Origin: Methylohalobius sp964654415
GTDB taxonomy: Bacteria > Pseudomonadota > Gammaproteobacteria > Methylococcales > Methylothermaceae
NCBI GenBank assembly: GCA_964654415.1
Contig: CAZZIP010000014.1
Coordinates: forward strand, 5,507 to 69,506
Direction: 5' to 3'
DNA: 64,000 nt
Shown: in pieces, positions 50,247 through 58,926 of the stretch
Layout of the letters: each line of letters starts with the position of its first letter
Position numbering within the stretch: the stretch's first letter is position 1
Program-made: the position numbers and the translations under genes
Notes under the pieces: model-generated
What the model was told of the DNA's origin: nothing
Database searches by the model: none
Seen by the model: the letters and a program-made list of their open reading frames with translations, nothing else

Positions 50247-50413
50247 CTTGGTCCGAATTCCTCGCCATGGGCGGGTACGGCGCCTATGTATGGAGCGCTT
50301 ATGGTCTGGCGGCGGCAGTGCTGCTCTGGAATCTGATCGTCCCTTGGCTTAGGTGGCGCCTCTTGGTGCGCGAGCTCAGGCGGTTTTTGGCGCAGGAGAA
50401 GCAACCCTCATGA
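50243..50413 (+). CDS. ccmD: Heme exporter protein CcmD
   Basis: A 56-residue single-membrane-segment protein: MTWSEFLAMGGYGAYVWSAY, then a hydrophobic stretch and a basic end with LVRELRRFLAQE. It stabilises the CcmABC complex with CcmE. It overlaps ccmC and ccmE by four bases each. Its small size means automatic callers may miss it. Confidence 0.92.
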   Translation: MTWSEFLAMGGYGAYVWSAYGLAAAVLLWNLIVPWLRWRLLVRELRRFLAQEKQPS

Positions 50414-50871
50414 CGGCTAGACAAAAACGCATGCTGTTAGTCGGGACCATCGTCGTGGGAATCAGCATTGCCGCTTTTCTCGCCTTGGCGGCCTTTCAAA
50501 AAAACCTATTATATTTTTACACTCCATCCCAGATTCAGGCCGGTCAAGCGCCGAACGGGTATAGTTTGCGAGTCGGCGGATTGGTGGAGCAAGGCAGCGT
50601 CTGGCGCGACCCCCAAAGCCTAGCCGTGCGGTTTGTCCTCACTGATGGTGCAGCCAAGGTAACTGTATTTTACGAAGGCATTCTGCCGGACCTATTCCGG
50701 GAGGGCCAGGGGATTATCGCCATCGGTCAATTGCAGCCGGATGGGACTTTCCAGGCAACCCAAGTACTCGCCAAACACGATGAAAACTATATGCCGCCGG
50801 AAGTCGCCGCAGCGCTCAAGCAAAGCGGCAAGTCGCCATCGGTGAACGAGTTCAGACAGGGGAAACCATGA
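50410..50871 (+). CDS. ccmE: Heme chaperone CcmE
   Basis: A 153-residue periplasmic heme chaperone with an N-terminal membrane anchor (RMLLVGTIVVGISIAAFLAL). The start is the ATG overlapping the ccmD stop. The OB-fold includes GLVEQGSVWRDPQSLAVRFV, and heme binds covalently at His123 in AKHDENYMP, with Tyr127 nearby. It passes heme to CcmF. Confidence 0.97.
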   Translation: MTARQKRMLLVGTIVVGISIAAFLALAAFQKNLLYFYTPSQIQAGQAPNGYSLRVGGLVEQGSVWRDPQSLAVRFVLTDGAAKVTVFYEGILPDLFREGQGIIAIGQLQPDGTFQATQVLAKHDENYMPPEVAAALKQSGKSPSVNEFRQGKP

Positions 50872-52844
50872 CCGCGGAAATCGGCCAACTGTCTCTGATC
50901 CTGGCCTGGCTGATGGCCGCCATGCAAGCGTTCTTCCCCTTGGCTGGCGCGTTCTTGAAATACCCTCTGTGGATGGCGGTGGGGCGCCCGGCCGCCCGCG
51001 CCCAAGGCTTGTTTCTGGCGGTGGCTTTCTGGTGCCTAGTGCAGGCGTTCATCGTCAACGACTTTTCCCTGCTTTACGTTGCCGAGCACTCCAACTCGGC
51101 TCTACCCTTGTTTTACCGGATCAGCGCTGTCTGGGGCGCGCATGAAGGGTCGGTGCTGCTGTGGGCGCTTATCTTAGGGCTATGGACAGGCGCGGTGAGC
51201 GTTTTCAACCGGGGGCTCGCCGAGCCTTTCGTAGCCAGGGTGTTAGGGGTAATGGGTCTAATTAGCGTAGGGATCCTGGCGTTCATTTTATTTACCTCCA
51301 ATCCCTTTGAGCGCCTGACTCCCGTCCCTCCAGATGGCCAAGACCTCAATCCCTTGCTGCAGGACTTTGGCTTAGCCGTTCATCCTCCGATGTTGTACAT
51401 GGGCTATGTGGGCTTGGCGGTTCCGTTTAGCTTTGCCATCGCCGCTTTGCTTTCCGGTTCGTTGGACCCTGCTTGGGCGCGCTGGTCCAGGCCTTGGACT
51501 TTAGTTTCCTGGGCGTTTCTTACCTTGGGGATTACCCTCGGTTCATGGTGGGCTTATTACGAGCTGGGCTGGGGAGGCTGGTGGTTCTGGGACCCGGTGG
51601 AAAACGCCTCGTTCATGCCCTGGCTGATGGCAACGGCCCTAATCCATTCGCTGGCGGTGACCGAAAAGCGCGGCGCATTCAAAACCTGGACCGTGCTGCT
51701 TGCGATCTTTGCCTTCTCTTTGAGCCTGCTTGGGATGTTTCTGGTGCGCTCGGGCGTTTTGGTCTCGGTCCACGCCTTTGCCAACGATCCCAAGCGCGGG
51801 CTATTCATCCTCGTCTTTTTGGGACTGGTGATCGGCGCCTCGCTTTTTCTTTACGCCTTGCGCGCTCCAAAAGTCAAAGACCATGCCCGTTTTCATTGGT
51901 TTTCTAGAGAGTCCTTGCTGCTTGTCAACAATATCTTGCTAGTGACCGCAGCAGCCAGTGTGCTTTTGGGCACTCTCTATCCGCTAGCGCTCGATGCTTT
52001 AGGGTTGGGCAAGATTTCAGTCGGCCCGCCTTACTTTGCGAGCGTCTTTGCCCCGGTGGCGGCGCCGATTTTCGTTCTCGCTGGAATAGGCCCGCTGATG
52101 GCTTGGCGGCAGGGGGAAGCCGCCCAGATCTGGCGCAAGGTATGCTGGATGATCCCACTCAGCCTGGGCGCTGCGGTCGCCATCAGTGCAGTCTTCTTTG
52201 ACCTTAGGCATTTCAAAACCTTGGCGGCAATAAGCTGTGCCCTGTGGCTGGCCGCCACCTCGCTTTTGCCCTTAGTCCAGCGTCTGAGAAATCGGCCGGG
52301 TCTGGCTGGCCTTCACCAGCCTGGCGGTTTTTACGGCATGACCTTGGCTCACCTGGGGCTTGCGGTATTTCTGTTCGGGGTAGCCGTTTCCAACCAGTAC
52401 AGCGCCGAGAAGACAACCCGCCTCTCTCCTGGCCAGTCTGTGGAGCTTCTCGGTTATACTTTCCTCTTCAAAGGGATACAAGAATCCGAAGGCCCCAATT
52501 ATCGTTCAGACATAGGCTGGTTTGAGATACATGCTAACGGCAAGAAAATCGCCGAACTCCGACCTGAAAAACGCTTCTACCGAGTTCAACGCAGCGTGAT
52601 GACCGAGGCAGCTATCGATTGGGGTTTGGGTCGCGATCTCTACGTCGCGTTGGGCGAGGCGCTGGAAGGCGATTCCTGGAGCGTGAGAGTGTACGTAAGG
52701 CCTGGAGTACGCTGGATTTGGCTGGGGGGAAGCTTGATCGCTCTGGGTGGCCTTTTGGCTGCAGCCGACCGGCGCTACCGGATCGCCAAAGTTTATACGC
52801 GCACGCCCGCAGGTGTGCTCGAATCCACGTCGGCGCCTTGTTGA
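50868..52844 (+). CDS. ccmF: Cytochrome c heme lyase CcmF
   Basis: A 658-residue membrane protein, about 14-15 hydrophobic segments. The tryptophan-rich heme-binding loop WGGWWFWDPVENASFMPWL is intact, and conserved histidines occur in AVHPPMLYMGYVG, IHSLAVTEKRG and VSVHAFANDP. It joins heme to apocytochrome c. It overlaps ccmE by four bases and is followed after five bases by ccmG. Confidence 0.97.
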   Translation: MTAEIGQLSLILAWLMAAMQAFFPLAGAFLKYPLWMAVGRPAARAQGLFLAVAFWCLVQAFIVNDFSLLYVAEHSNSALPLFYRISAVWGAHEGSVLLWALILGLWTGAVSVFNRGLAEPFVARVLGVMGLISVGILAFILFTSNPFERLTPVPPDGQDLNPLLQDFGLAVHPPMLYMGYVGLAVPFSFAIAALLSGSLDPAWARWSRPWTLVSWAFLTLGITLGSWWAYYELGWGGWWFWDPVENASFMPWLMATALIHSLAVTEKRGAFKTWTVLLAIFAFSLSLLGMFLVRSGVLVSVHAFANDPKRGLFILVFLGLVIGASLFLYALRAPKVKDHARFHWFSRESLLLVNNILLVTAAASVLLGTLYPLALDALGLGKISVGPPYFASVFAPVAAPIFVLAGIGPLMAWRQGEAAQIWRKVCWMIPLSLGAAVAISAVFFDLRHFKTLAAISCALWLAATSLLPLVQRLRNRPGLAGLHQPGGFYGMTLAHLGLAVFLFGVAVSNQYSAEKTTRLSPGQSVELLGYTFLFKGIQESEGPNYRSDIGWFEIHANGKKIAELRPEKRFYRVQRSVMTEAAIDWGLGRDLYVALGEALEGDSWSVRVYVRPGVRWIWLGGSLIALGGLLAAADRRYRIAKVYTRTPAGVLESTSAPC

Positions 52845-52849
52845 ATATA

Positions 52850-53380
52850 ATGCTCAAGTACCTTTTACCGTTGGTTTTATTTGCCGCCCTGCTCGTCCTC
52901 CTCGGCATAGGCCTTTCTCTCAACCCGCGCGAAGTTCCCTCGCCCCTGATCGGCAAACCTGCCCCTAGCTTTGAGCTGCCGAGCTTGGACGATCCCAACC
53001 AAACCGTCTCCGACGGGATTTTCCAAGGCAAAGTCAGCCTACTCAACGTCTGGGCTTCCTGGTGTATGGCCTGCCGGCAGGAGCATCCGGTATTGTTGGA
53101 ACTCAAGCGCCGCGGCGAAGCCATGATCGTAGGGCTCAACTACAAGGATAGTCCAGAGGCGGCTCGATCGCTATTGGAACAATTTGGCAACCCTTACCAA
53201 GTCAACGCCTTCGACGGCGATGGCAGAGTGGCGATCGATTGGGGCGTGTACGGAGTTCCGGAAACCTTCGTCATCGACAAGCATGGGATCATCCGTTACA
53301 AGCACATTGGCGCCCTCACTCCTGAGGACTGGGAGCAGAAACTCGCCCCCCTCGTCCGCTACTTGGAGAAACAGCCGTGA
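52850..53380 (+). CDS. ccmG: Thiol:disulfide protein CcmG (DsbE)
   Basis: A 176-residue membrane-anchored thioredoxin-like protein. The active site is WASWCMAC (Cys72, Cys75), and the fold continues to GVYGVPETFVID with the cis-proline. The start is the ATG five bases after ccmF, giving a single N-terminal anchor (MLKYLLPLVLFAALLVLLGI). It keeps apocytochrome cysteines reduced. Confidence 0.96.
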   Translation: MLKYLLPLVLFAALLVLLGIGLSLNPREVPSPLIGKPAPSFELPSLDDPNQTVSDGIFQGKVSLLNVWASWCMACRQEHPVLLELKRRGEAMIVGLNYKDSPEAARSLLEQFGNPYQVNAFDGDGRVAIDWGVYGVPETFVIDKHGIIRYKHIGALTPEDWEQKLAPLVRYLEKQP

Positions 53381-53823
53381 GATTCTTGCCACTTCTGATC
53401 CTTTTATTGGCTGCCTCAGCCCTGGCTGGAACCGAAGTGCGCCAGTTTCCCGATCCCCAGTTGGAGGCCCGTTACCTACACCTGATCGAAGAACTGCGTT
53501 GCCTGGTCTGCCAGAATCAATCTCTCGCCGATTCCAACGCGGACCTGGCCGAAGACTTGCGGGGCGAGGTTTACGCCATGCTGCTGGCCGGCAAGACGGA
53601 TCGGGAAATCGTCGATTTTCTGGTCGACCGCTACGGCGATTTTATCCTGTATCGTCCGCCGCTCAAGACAGTTACCGTCCCGCTTTGGCTTGCGCCGTTT
53701 GCCATTTTAGTTTTTGGAATGATTTTTTTGTGGCGGCTCATCCGCCGTCGCAGTATCGGGGCAGCCTTTGGTAACTGCCCAACAGCGTCCAAGCAAGCGC
53801 CGATGCATAAAGAAGACCCATGA
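53377..53823 (+). CDS. ccmH: Cytochrome c biogenesis protein CcmH
   Basis: A 148-residue protein with a signal peptide, the CcmH motif LRCLVCQNQS (Cys42, Cys45), a conserved helix bundle through DREIVDFLVDRYGDFILYRP and a C-terminal membrane anchor (LAPFAILVFGMIFLW). It works with CcmG on apocytochrome thiols. The last 20 residues after the anchor are longer than in many homologues. It overlaps ccmG and ccmI by four bases each. Confidence 0.96.
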   Translation: MRFLPLLILLLAASALAGTEVRQFPDPQLEARYLHLIEELRCLVCQNQSLADSNADLAEDLRGEVYAMLLAGKTDREIVDFLVDRYGDFILYRPPLKTVTVPLWLAPFAILVFGMIFLWRLIRRRSIGAAFGNCPTASKQAPMHKEDP

Positions 53824-55010
53824 CCGTCTTCTGGCTGGTTGTCATAGGGCTTGTACTGCTCGCCTACGGGCTGTTTTGGTTGAGCCTTGCCCGATCTCAA
53901 AATCGCTTGACAGAACAGCAAAACGCCAATCTTGCCGTGCATCAAAATCGCCTTGCAGAATTGGAGCAAGAGCTCAACGTCGGCAAGATCGCGCGTGCCC
54001 AATTCGATGAACTGGTTGCGGAACTGGAGTTGGAACTTGGCGATTTGCCCGCCTCAACGCAAACCGACCGCAGCGCACGCTTTAAAGGCCTAGCAGCGCT
54101 TGTGGCCGCTTTGGCCGTCCTTCCCATGCTCGCCTTAGCGGTGTATTTCAACCTCGGACGTCCTGATCTGATCGGTGGCAAAGTCGGGCACACGGAAGCT
54201 AAGGCGACATCCGATTCTTTAGATGCCGTAATTCAACGCCTGGAACAACACCTCGCGCAAAATCCCGACGATCCAGAAGGATGGGCGCTGTTAGGGCGAA
54301 GCTATCAGGCATTGGGGCGAGCCGAGCAAGCCAAGACCGCCTATGAGCGCGCGCTTTCTTTGCTGCCTGACAACTTGGATCTAAAAGCCCGCTATGCTGA
54401 GGTGCTGGCCGACCTTCAAGGAAGCCTGGCCGGCCAGCCGCAAAGGTTGCTCGAGGAAATTTTAGCCTCCGATCCCAACCACCCTTACGCTCTGTGGCTG
54501 TCCGGCCTTGCAGCGCTCCACGAGGGTGACCGTAACCTGGCGCAGCGATATTGGCAGACCCTGCTCGAGCAGCTGCCCAAAGACAGCGCTGCGGCGAACC
54601 AACTGCGCGAGGTGATGGCCAAGGCCGGACTCACCTCCGACGGCAGCAGCCAGCCGACCCCCCCGGCAAAAGTACAAGTCACAGTCCAGCTTGCCCCCAG
54701 CTTGAATCCCCGTGTCCATCCTGAGGACCCGGTTTACATTTTCGCGCGTGCTGCCGAAGGTCCGCCTATGCCTTTGGCTATCGTGCGCAAACAGGTCAAA
54801 GACCTTCCGCTTACGGTGACGTTGGACGATAGTATGGCCATGTTGCCGCAGTTGAAGCTGTCCAACTTTAAGCGCATCGTCTTGGGCGCTAGGGTAGCCA
54901 AGTCGGGTAACGCCCAAGGGGCACCTGGGGACTTGGAAGGCTGGACAGACGAGGTAGCTGTGGGCGAAGATAGCCAAAAGATCCTAGTCATTGATCGGGT
55001 GCGTTTATGA
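53820..55010 (+). CDS. ccmI: Cytochrome c biogenesis TPR protein CcmI
   Basis: A 396-residue CcmI (CycH). The N-terminal part has two membrane segments around a coiled coil (LAVHQNRLAELEQELNVGKI). A TPR region follows (about residues 135-270: NPDDPEGWALLGRSYQALGR, QAKTAYERALSLLPDNLDL), and the C-terminal beta domain is present (VQVTVQLAPSLNPRVHPEDP). It captures apocytochrome C-termini for CcmF-CcmH. It overlaps pncA by four bases. Confidence 0.95.
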   Translation: MTVFWLVVIGLVLLAYGLFWLSLARSQNRLTEQQNANLAVHQNRLAELEQELNVGKIARAQFDELVAELELELGDLPASTQTDRSARFKGLAALVAALAVLPMLALAVYFNLGRPDLIGGKVGHTEAKATSDSLDAVIQRLEQHLAQNPDDPEGWALLGRSYQALGRAEQAKTAYERALSLLPDNLDLKARYAEVLADLQGSLAGQPQRLLEEILASDPNHPYALWLSGLAALHEGDRNLAQRYWQTLLEQLPKDSAAANQLREVMAKAGLTSDGSSQPTPPAKVQVTVQLAPSLNPRVHPEDPVYIFARAAEGPPMPLAIVRKQVKDLPLTVTLDDSMAMLPQLKLSNFKRIVLGARVAKSGNAQGAPGDLEGWTDEVAVGEDSQKILVIDRVRL

Positions 55011-55585
55011 TCGAACTCAAAGGCGGCGACGCTTTAATTCTCGTCGATGTGCAAAACGATTTCCTTCCAGGCGGGGCTTTGGCGGTCCCAAACGGCGATC
55101 AGGTCGTTCCAGTGCTGAACGAGTATATCGAGCGTTTCTTAGCCAAAAAGCTGCCGATTTTTGCCACTCGCGATTGGCATCCGCCCGATCACTGCTCGTT
55201 CCAGCCCCAAGGCGGTCCCTGGCCGCCGCATTGCATCGCCGGCAGCTTAGGGGCGCAGTTTGCCCCAGGTCTCAAGCTGCCGGAAAACACGCGGGTGATT
55301 TCCAAAGCGACCGATCCTAAGCGCGAGGCCTACTCTGGCTTTGACGGCACCGATCTTGAGCAAAAACTTCGCCAGCTAGGCATCCGGCGCTTGTTCATAG
55401 GGGGACTTGCGACCGACTACTGCGTGCTCAATACCGTCAAAGGTGCTTGCCGCTTGGGGTTTGAGGTCTTTGTGCTGACAGATGCGGTGCGCGCGGTCAA
55501 CGCCCATCCTGGCGATGAACAAAAAGCCCTAGACGAGATGCAGCGTCAAGGAGCCCGCTTCATCACCCTGAAGGACCTAAGATGA
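55007..55585 (+). CDS. pncA: Nicotinamidase
   Basis: A 192-residue PncA converting nicotinamide to nicotinate in NAD salvage. Catalytic Asp14 lies in LILVDVQNDFLPGGAL, the metal-site pattern is DWHPPDHCSF, and the nucleophilic Cys sits in GGLATDYCVLNTVKGA. It overlaps ccmI upstream and pncB downstream by four bases, so the NAD salvage pair is likely on the ccm transcript. Confidence 0.96.
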   Translation: MIELKGGDALILVDVQNDFLPGGALAVPNGDQVVPVLNEYIERFLAKKLPIFATRDWHPPDHCSFQPQGGPWPPHCIAGSLGAQFAPGLKLPENTRVISKATDPKREAYSGFDGTDLEQKLRQLGIRRLFIGGLATDYCVLNTVKGACRLGFEVFVLTDAVRAVNAHPGDEQKALDEMQRQGARFITLKDLR

Positions 55586-56919
55586 ACTCAGCCCTCCTCA
55601 CCGACTTGTATCAGCTTACCATGCTCCAGGCCTACTGGTACGAGCGGATGGAGGAGATGGCTGTGTTTGAACTTTTCGTGCGCAAGTTTCCTAAAGAGCG
55701 CAATTTCCTCGTCGCGGCAGGGTTGGAACAGGCGCTTGAGTATCTGGAACGCTTAGCTTTCAGCGACGAGGAGTGCCAGTTCCTAGCCCAAAGCGGCTTT
55801 TTCGATCCCAGGTTCATCGAGCAATTAAAAACTTTTCGGTTTACCGGCGATGTAGACGCCATGCCCGAGGGGACGATTTTTTTCCCCAACGAGCCGATCC
55901 TGCGCGTCACTGCCCCCCTACCCCAAGCGCAGCTCGTGGAGACCAGGCTGATCAACTTGCTGCAGTTCCAGACTTTGATCGCCTCCAAAGCGGCTAGATG
56001 CGTACTCGCTGCCCCAGGGAAGCTTTTGGTGGATTTCGGCCTGCGCCGCGCCCATGGCTCCGAAGCTGGACTCCTCGCCGCTCGTGCTGCTTACATAGCC
56101 GGCTTTGCTGGCACTTCCAACGTTCTGGCTGGAATGCGCTTTGGGGTCCCTATCTTCGGCACTATGGCTCATTCCTACATCATGGCCCATGACGATGAGC
56201 AAACCGCCTTTCGGGAATTCGCCAGGTCTCAACCCCACAACGTAGTCCTTCTGATCGACACCTACGATACTCTAAAAGCGGTGGACAAAGTCATCGCCCT
56301 GGCGCCCGAACTGGCCAAAGAAAACATCAAGATCAAGGCAGTGCGCATCGATAGTGGAGATCTGGAAGCCTTGGCTTTTGCTGTGCGCCGCAAGCTGGAC
56401 GCGGCAGGTTTTGAAGAGATCGGCATCTTCGCCAGCGGCGACCTGGATGAATACCTGTTAAAGAGATTCTCAGATCACGGCGCCCCCATCGACGGCTTCG
56501 GCGTCGGCACCAAGCTCACTACCTCCAGCGACGCCCCTTACCTCAATAGCGCCTACAAGCTCCAGGAATACGCCGGCCTCCCTAGGCGCAAGGTTTCAGA
56601 GGGCAAACAGACCTGGCCCGGACGCAAGCAAGTATACCGCTACTATAATTCAGACGGCCGCTTCCAAAAGGACATCCTCACCATCCTGGATGATGAACTT
56701 TTGGACGGCGAACCTCTGCTTCAGCCGGTGATGCGGGCAGGAAAACGCCTCGCACCGCCCGAGCCGCTGGCCGCCATTCGAGCGCGCTGCGCCATCCAGC
56801 TCAAGGCGCTCCCGGAAGCCCTCAAAGCGCTAGAATCAATCTCCGACTACCCGGTCGAAATCTCTTCGAGACTGGTGCGTTTGACTGCAGAAACCGATCT
56901 CAGGTTAGGGCTAAATTGA
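55582..56919 (+). CDS. pncB: Nicotinate phosphoribosyltransferase
   Basis: A 445-residue NAPRTase, next step after PncA, forming nicotinate mononucleotide. It has TDLYQLTMLQAYWYERMEEM at the start, DFGLRRAHGSEAGLLAARAA, GTMAHSYIMAHDDEQTAFRE, KAVRIDSGDLEALAFAVR and GVGTKLTTSSDAPYLNSAYK. These cover substrate and phosphate binding. Length and motifs fit the shorter PncB class. Confidence 0.96.
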   Translation: MNSALLTDLYQLTMLQAYWYERMEEMAVFELFVRKFPKERNFLVAAGLEQALEYLERLAFSDEECQFLAQSGFFDPRFIEQLKTFRFTGDVDAMPEGTIFFPNEPILRVTAPLPQAQLVETRLINLLQFQTLIASKAARCVLAAPGKLLVDFGLRRAHGSEAGLLAARAAYIAGFAGTSNVLAGMRFGVPIFGTMAHSYIMAHDDEQTAFREFARSQPHNVVLLIDTYDTLKAVDKVIALAPELAKENIKIKAVRIDSGDLEALAFAVRRKLDAAGFEEIGIFASGDLDEYLLKRFSDHGAPIDGFGVGTKLTTSSDAPYLNSAYKLQEYAGLPRRKVSEGKQTWPGRKQVYRYYNSDGRFQKDILTILDDELLDGEPLLQPVMRAGKRLAPPEPLAAIRARCAIQLKALPEALKALESISDYPVEISSRLVRLTAETDLRLGLN

Positions 56920-57488
56920 GCGAATTCACCATCGACTGCCGCTATCAAAGCGAGTATCTGGTTAAGCGCTCGCGCTTTATCGCCGTGTTAAATCCTTGCC
57001 CTGATCTGGCGGCGCTGCAAGCTTTCTTGGCGCAACTGGCAAACGAACATCCCCAAGCGACCCACATTACTTACGCCTTTCGGATCCTCACCTCGGAGGG
57101 CTTGCGTGAGCGCGCATACGACGCCGGCGAACCCTCCGGCACTGCCGGGCGGCCGATCCTCAAGCATCTCCAGGGCAAGCAAGTGATCAATGCTTGCCTG
57201 GCGGTGGTGCGCTATTTCGGCGGCATCAAGCTCGGCGCCGGTGGGCTTGCGCGCGCCTACGGCCAGGCGGCGCGCCAGGTACTTGAAAGCGTAGATCTCA
57301 AGCCCCATATTGCTCACCAAACCTTAGAGGTGGAATTCGATTATCCCCGCTTCCACCTTTTGGAAAAGCGCTTGGCTTCCCTGGGGGTCAGCGTTAAAGT
57401 GGTCGAGTATGGTCTTTGCGTGAAGACGCACTTGCGCGTCCCCGAGTCTAGGATCGAAACGGTAAAACAACTGCTTCAATCTCGTTGA
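56916..57488 (+). CDS. yigZ: YigZ/IMPACT family protein
   Basis: A 190-residue protein of the YigZ/IMPACT (UPF0029) family. The UPF0029 core reads KRSRFIAVLNPCPDLAALQA, then DAGEPSGTAGRPILKHLQGK and AVVRYFGGIKLGAGGLARAY, followed by a C-terminal ferredoxin-like domain. The start is a TTG overlapping the pncB stop (TTGA), with no ATG near it. Exact cellular role is not settled for bacterial members. Confidence 0.93.
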   Translation: MSEFTIDCRYQSEYLVKRSRFIAVLNPCPDLAALQAFLAQLANEHPQATHITYAFRILTSEGLRERAYDAGEPSGTAGRPILKHLQGKQVINACLAVVRYFGGIKLGAGGLARAYGQAARQVLESVDLKPHIAHQTLEVEFDYPRFHLLEKRLASLGVSVKVVEYGLCVKTHLRVPESRIETVKQLLQSR

Positions 57489-58486
57489 TGCGGCTCAACG
57501 CTCCCTGGATGATCCTGCCGGGTTTGCTACTCCTGCAGACGGCCTGTAGCCACGTCCAGCCGATCCCGGCTACGCATCCATCCCAAATGACCGCCGACTT
57601 CTTCGTCACCTCCGATGGCTACCGTCTCCCCTTACGCGTCTGGCTACCTGCAGGCAAGCCGCGGGCAGTGATCGTCGCCCTGCATGGTTTCAACGATTAC
57701 GGCCGCTTCATCGACCAGCCGGCGAGATTCTTCCAAAGCCGAGGCATTGCGGTATACGCTTACGATCAGCGCGGTTTCGGCGCCAGCCCTGAGCGTGGTA
57801 AATGGGCCGGTGTGGCCGCTTACGTGAGGGATTTGATCGATTTTGCCGAACTCATCCGCCGGCGCTATCCTGCAACCCCGTTGTATGTTTTAGGAGAGAG
57901 TATGGGCGGAGCGGTAGCCATCGTCGCTGCCAATCAGGGCCTTAGCTTGTATGCCGACGGTTTGATCCTGGCTGCGCCGGCGGTGTGGGCGCGTAGGTTT
58001 ATGCCCTGGTATCAGCGCAGTCTTTTGTGGCTGGCGAACCACCTGGTCCCCTGGGTTAAACTGAGCGGAGACGGGCTTGACATCCTCGCGTCGGACAACT
58101 TGGAGATGCTGCGCGCTTTAGGCCGCGACCCCTTGGTCATCAAGGCCACCCGGATCGATGCCATTGCCGGTCTGGCCGATCTAATGGATCAAGCGATGGC
58201 GACAGCGCCAAAGCTTCGTCTCCCGACGTTGTACTTATATGGCGCCAAGGATCAGGTCATCCCACTGCACCCTACTCGTCGGTTCCTGCGCCTGGCCGAC
58301 CCAGCGGTAGTAAAGCTGGTCTGGTACGAACATGGGTACCACATGTTGCTGCGAGACTTGCACGCTGAGCGGTATTGGCGTGATATCCTGACATGGATTA
58401 AGACTTCGAACCCCCCTTTGCCGTTTGGCTTAGACCGCCATACCGAGGCTCGGGTCAGCAGACACCAAAGCATGCAACTTAACTAA
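57485..58486 (+). CDS. Lysophospholipase-like alpha/beta hydrolase lipoprotein
   Basis: A 333-residue predicted lipoprotein of the monoacylglycerol-lipase/lysophospholipase (Hydrolase_4) group. The lipobox is LLQTAC. The fold shows VIVALHGFNDYGRFIDQPAR, the nucleophile elbow VLGESMGGAVA (catalytic Ser), an Asp near YGAKDQVIPLHPTRRF and the final His in EHGYHMLLRD. The ATG lies one codon after a TTG that overlaps the previous stop. A lipase or esterase at the cell envelope is likely. Confidence 0.9.
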   Translation: MMRLNAPWMILPGLLLLQTACSHVQPIPATHPSQMTADFFVTSDGYRLPLRVWLPAGKPRAVIVALHGFNDYGRFIDQPARFFQSRGIAVYAYDQRGFGASPERGKWAGVAAYVRDLIDFAELIRRRYPATPLYVLGESMGGAVAIVAANQGLSLYADGLILAAPAVWARRFMPWYQRSLLWLANHLVPWVKLSGDGLDILASDNLEMLRALGRDPLVIKATRIDAIAGLADLMDQAMATAPKLRLPTLYLYGAKDQVIPLHPTRRFLRLADPAVVKLVWYEHGYHMLLRDLHAERYWRDILTWIKTSNPPLPFGLDRHTEARVSRHQSMQLN

Positions 58487-58497
58487 GAAGGACACTC

Positions 58498-58905
58498 ATG
58501 CAGTACCTCGATCCGCTCGAAAGGATGTGGCTTCAGGCCATCGAAATGCTTGAAAGAGCCGAGCGTATGAGCCGGCTGCTGTTCTCCATCCAACGCTCCC
58601 GCAGTCGATCGCCGGCATGGGAACCTCCTGTCGACATCGTCGAAGGCTTTGATGAGCTGCGGATCACCGCAGTTCTTCCAGGAATCGCCCTGGAGCGGGT
58701 GGAGGTTACCCTGGAGGGCGGGATGCTCAGGATCTCAGGAGACCGGCCACCGCCGCTGATGCCCGGCACGATCCAAATCCACCGGCTAGAAATCCCTTAT
58801 GGCCGATTCGAACGCCGCATCCATCTGCCCCCTGGGCGGTATGAATTGATCGAATCCAGATACCAGCGCGGCTGCCTGGAGCTGTGCTTTCGCAAACGAA
58901 CTTGA
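58498..58905 (+). CDS. Hsp20/alpha-crystallin family small chaperone
   Basis: A 135-residue small heat-shock protein. The alpha-crystallin domain occupies about residues 40-135, with PVDIVEGFDELRITAVLPGI, LERVEVTLEGGMLRISGD and RFERRIHLPPGRYELIES. The N-terminus is short and helical. It holds unfolded proteins and precedes lon by about 20 bases, so the two are probably co-induced by heat, although no sigma-32 promoter is clear. Confidence 0.92.
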   Translation: MQYLDPLERMWLQAIEMLERAERMSRLLFSIQRSRSRSPAWEPPVDIVEGFDELRITAVLPGIALERVEVTLEGGMLRISGDRPPPLMPGTIQIHRLEIPYGRFERRIHLPPGRYELIESRYQRGCLELCFRKRT

Positions 58906-58926
58906 ATAAATAGAAGCGATAACACC

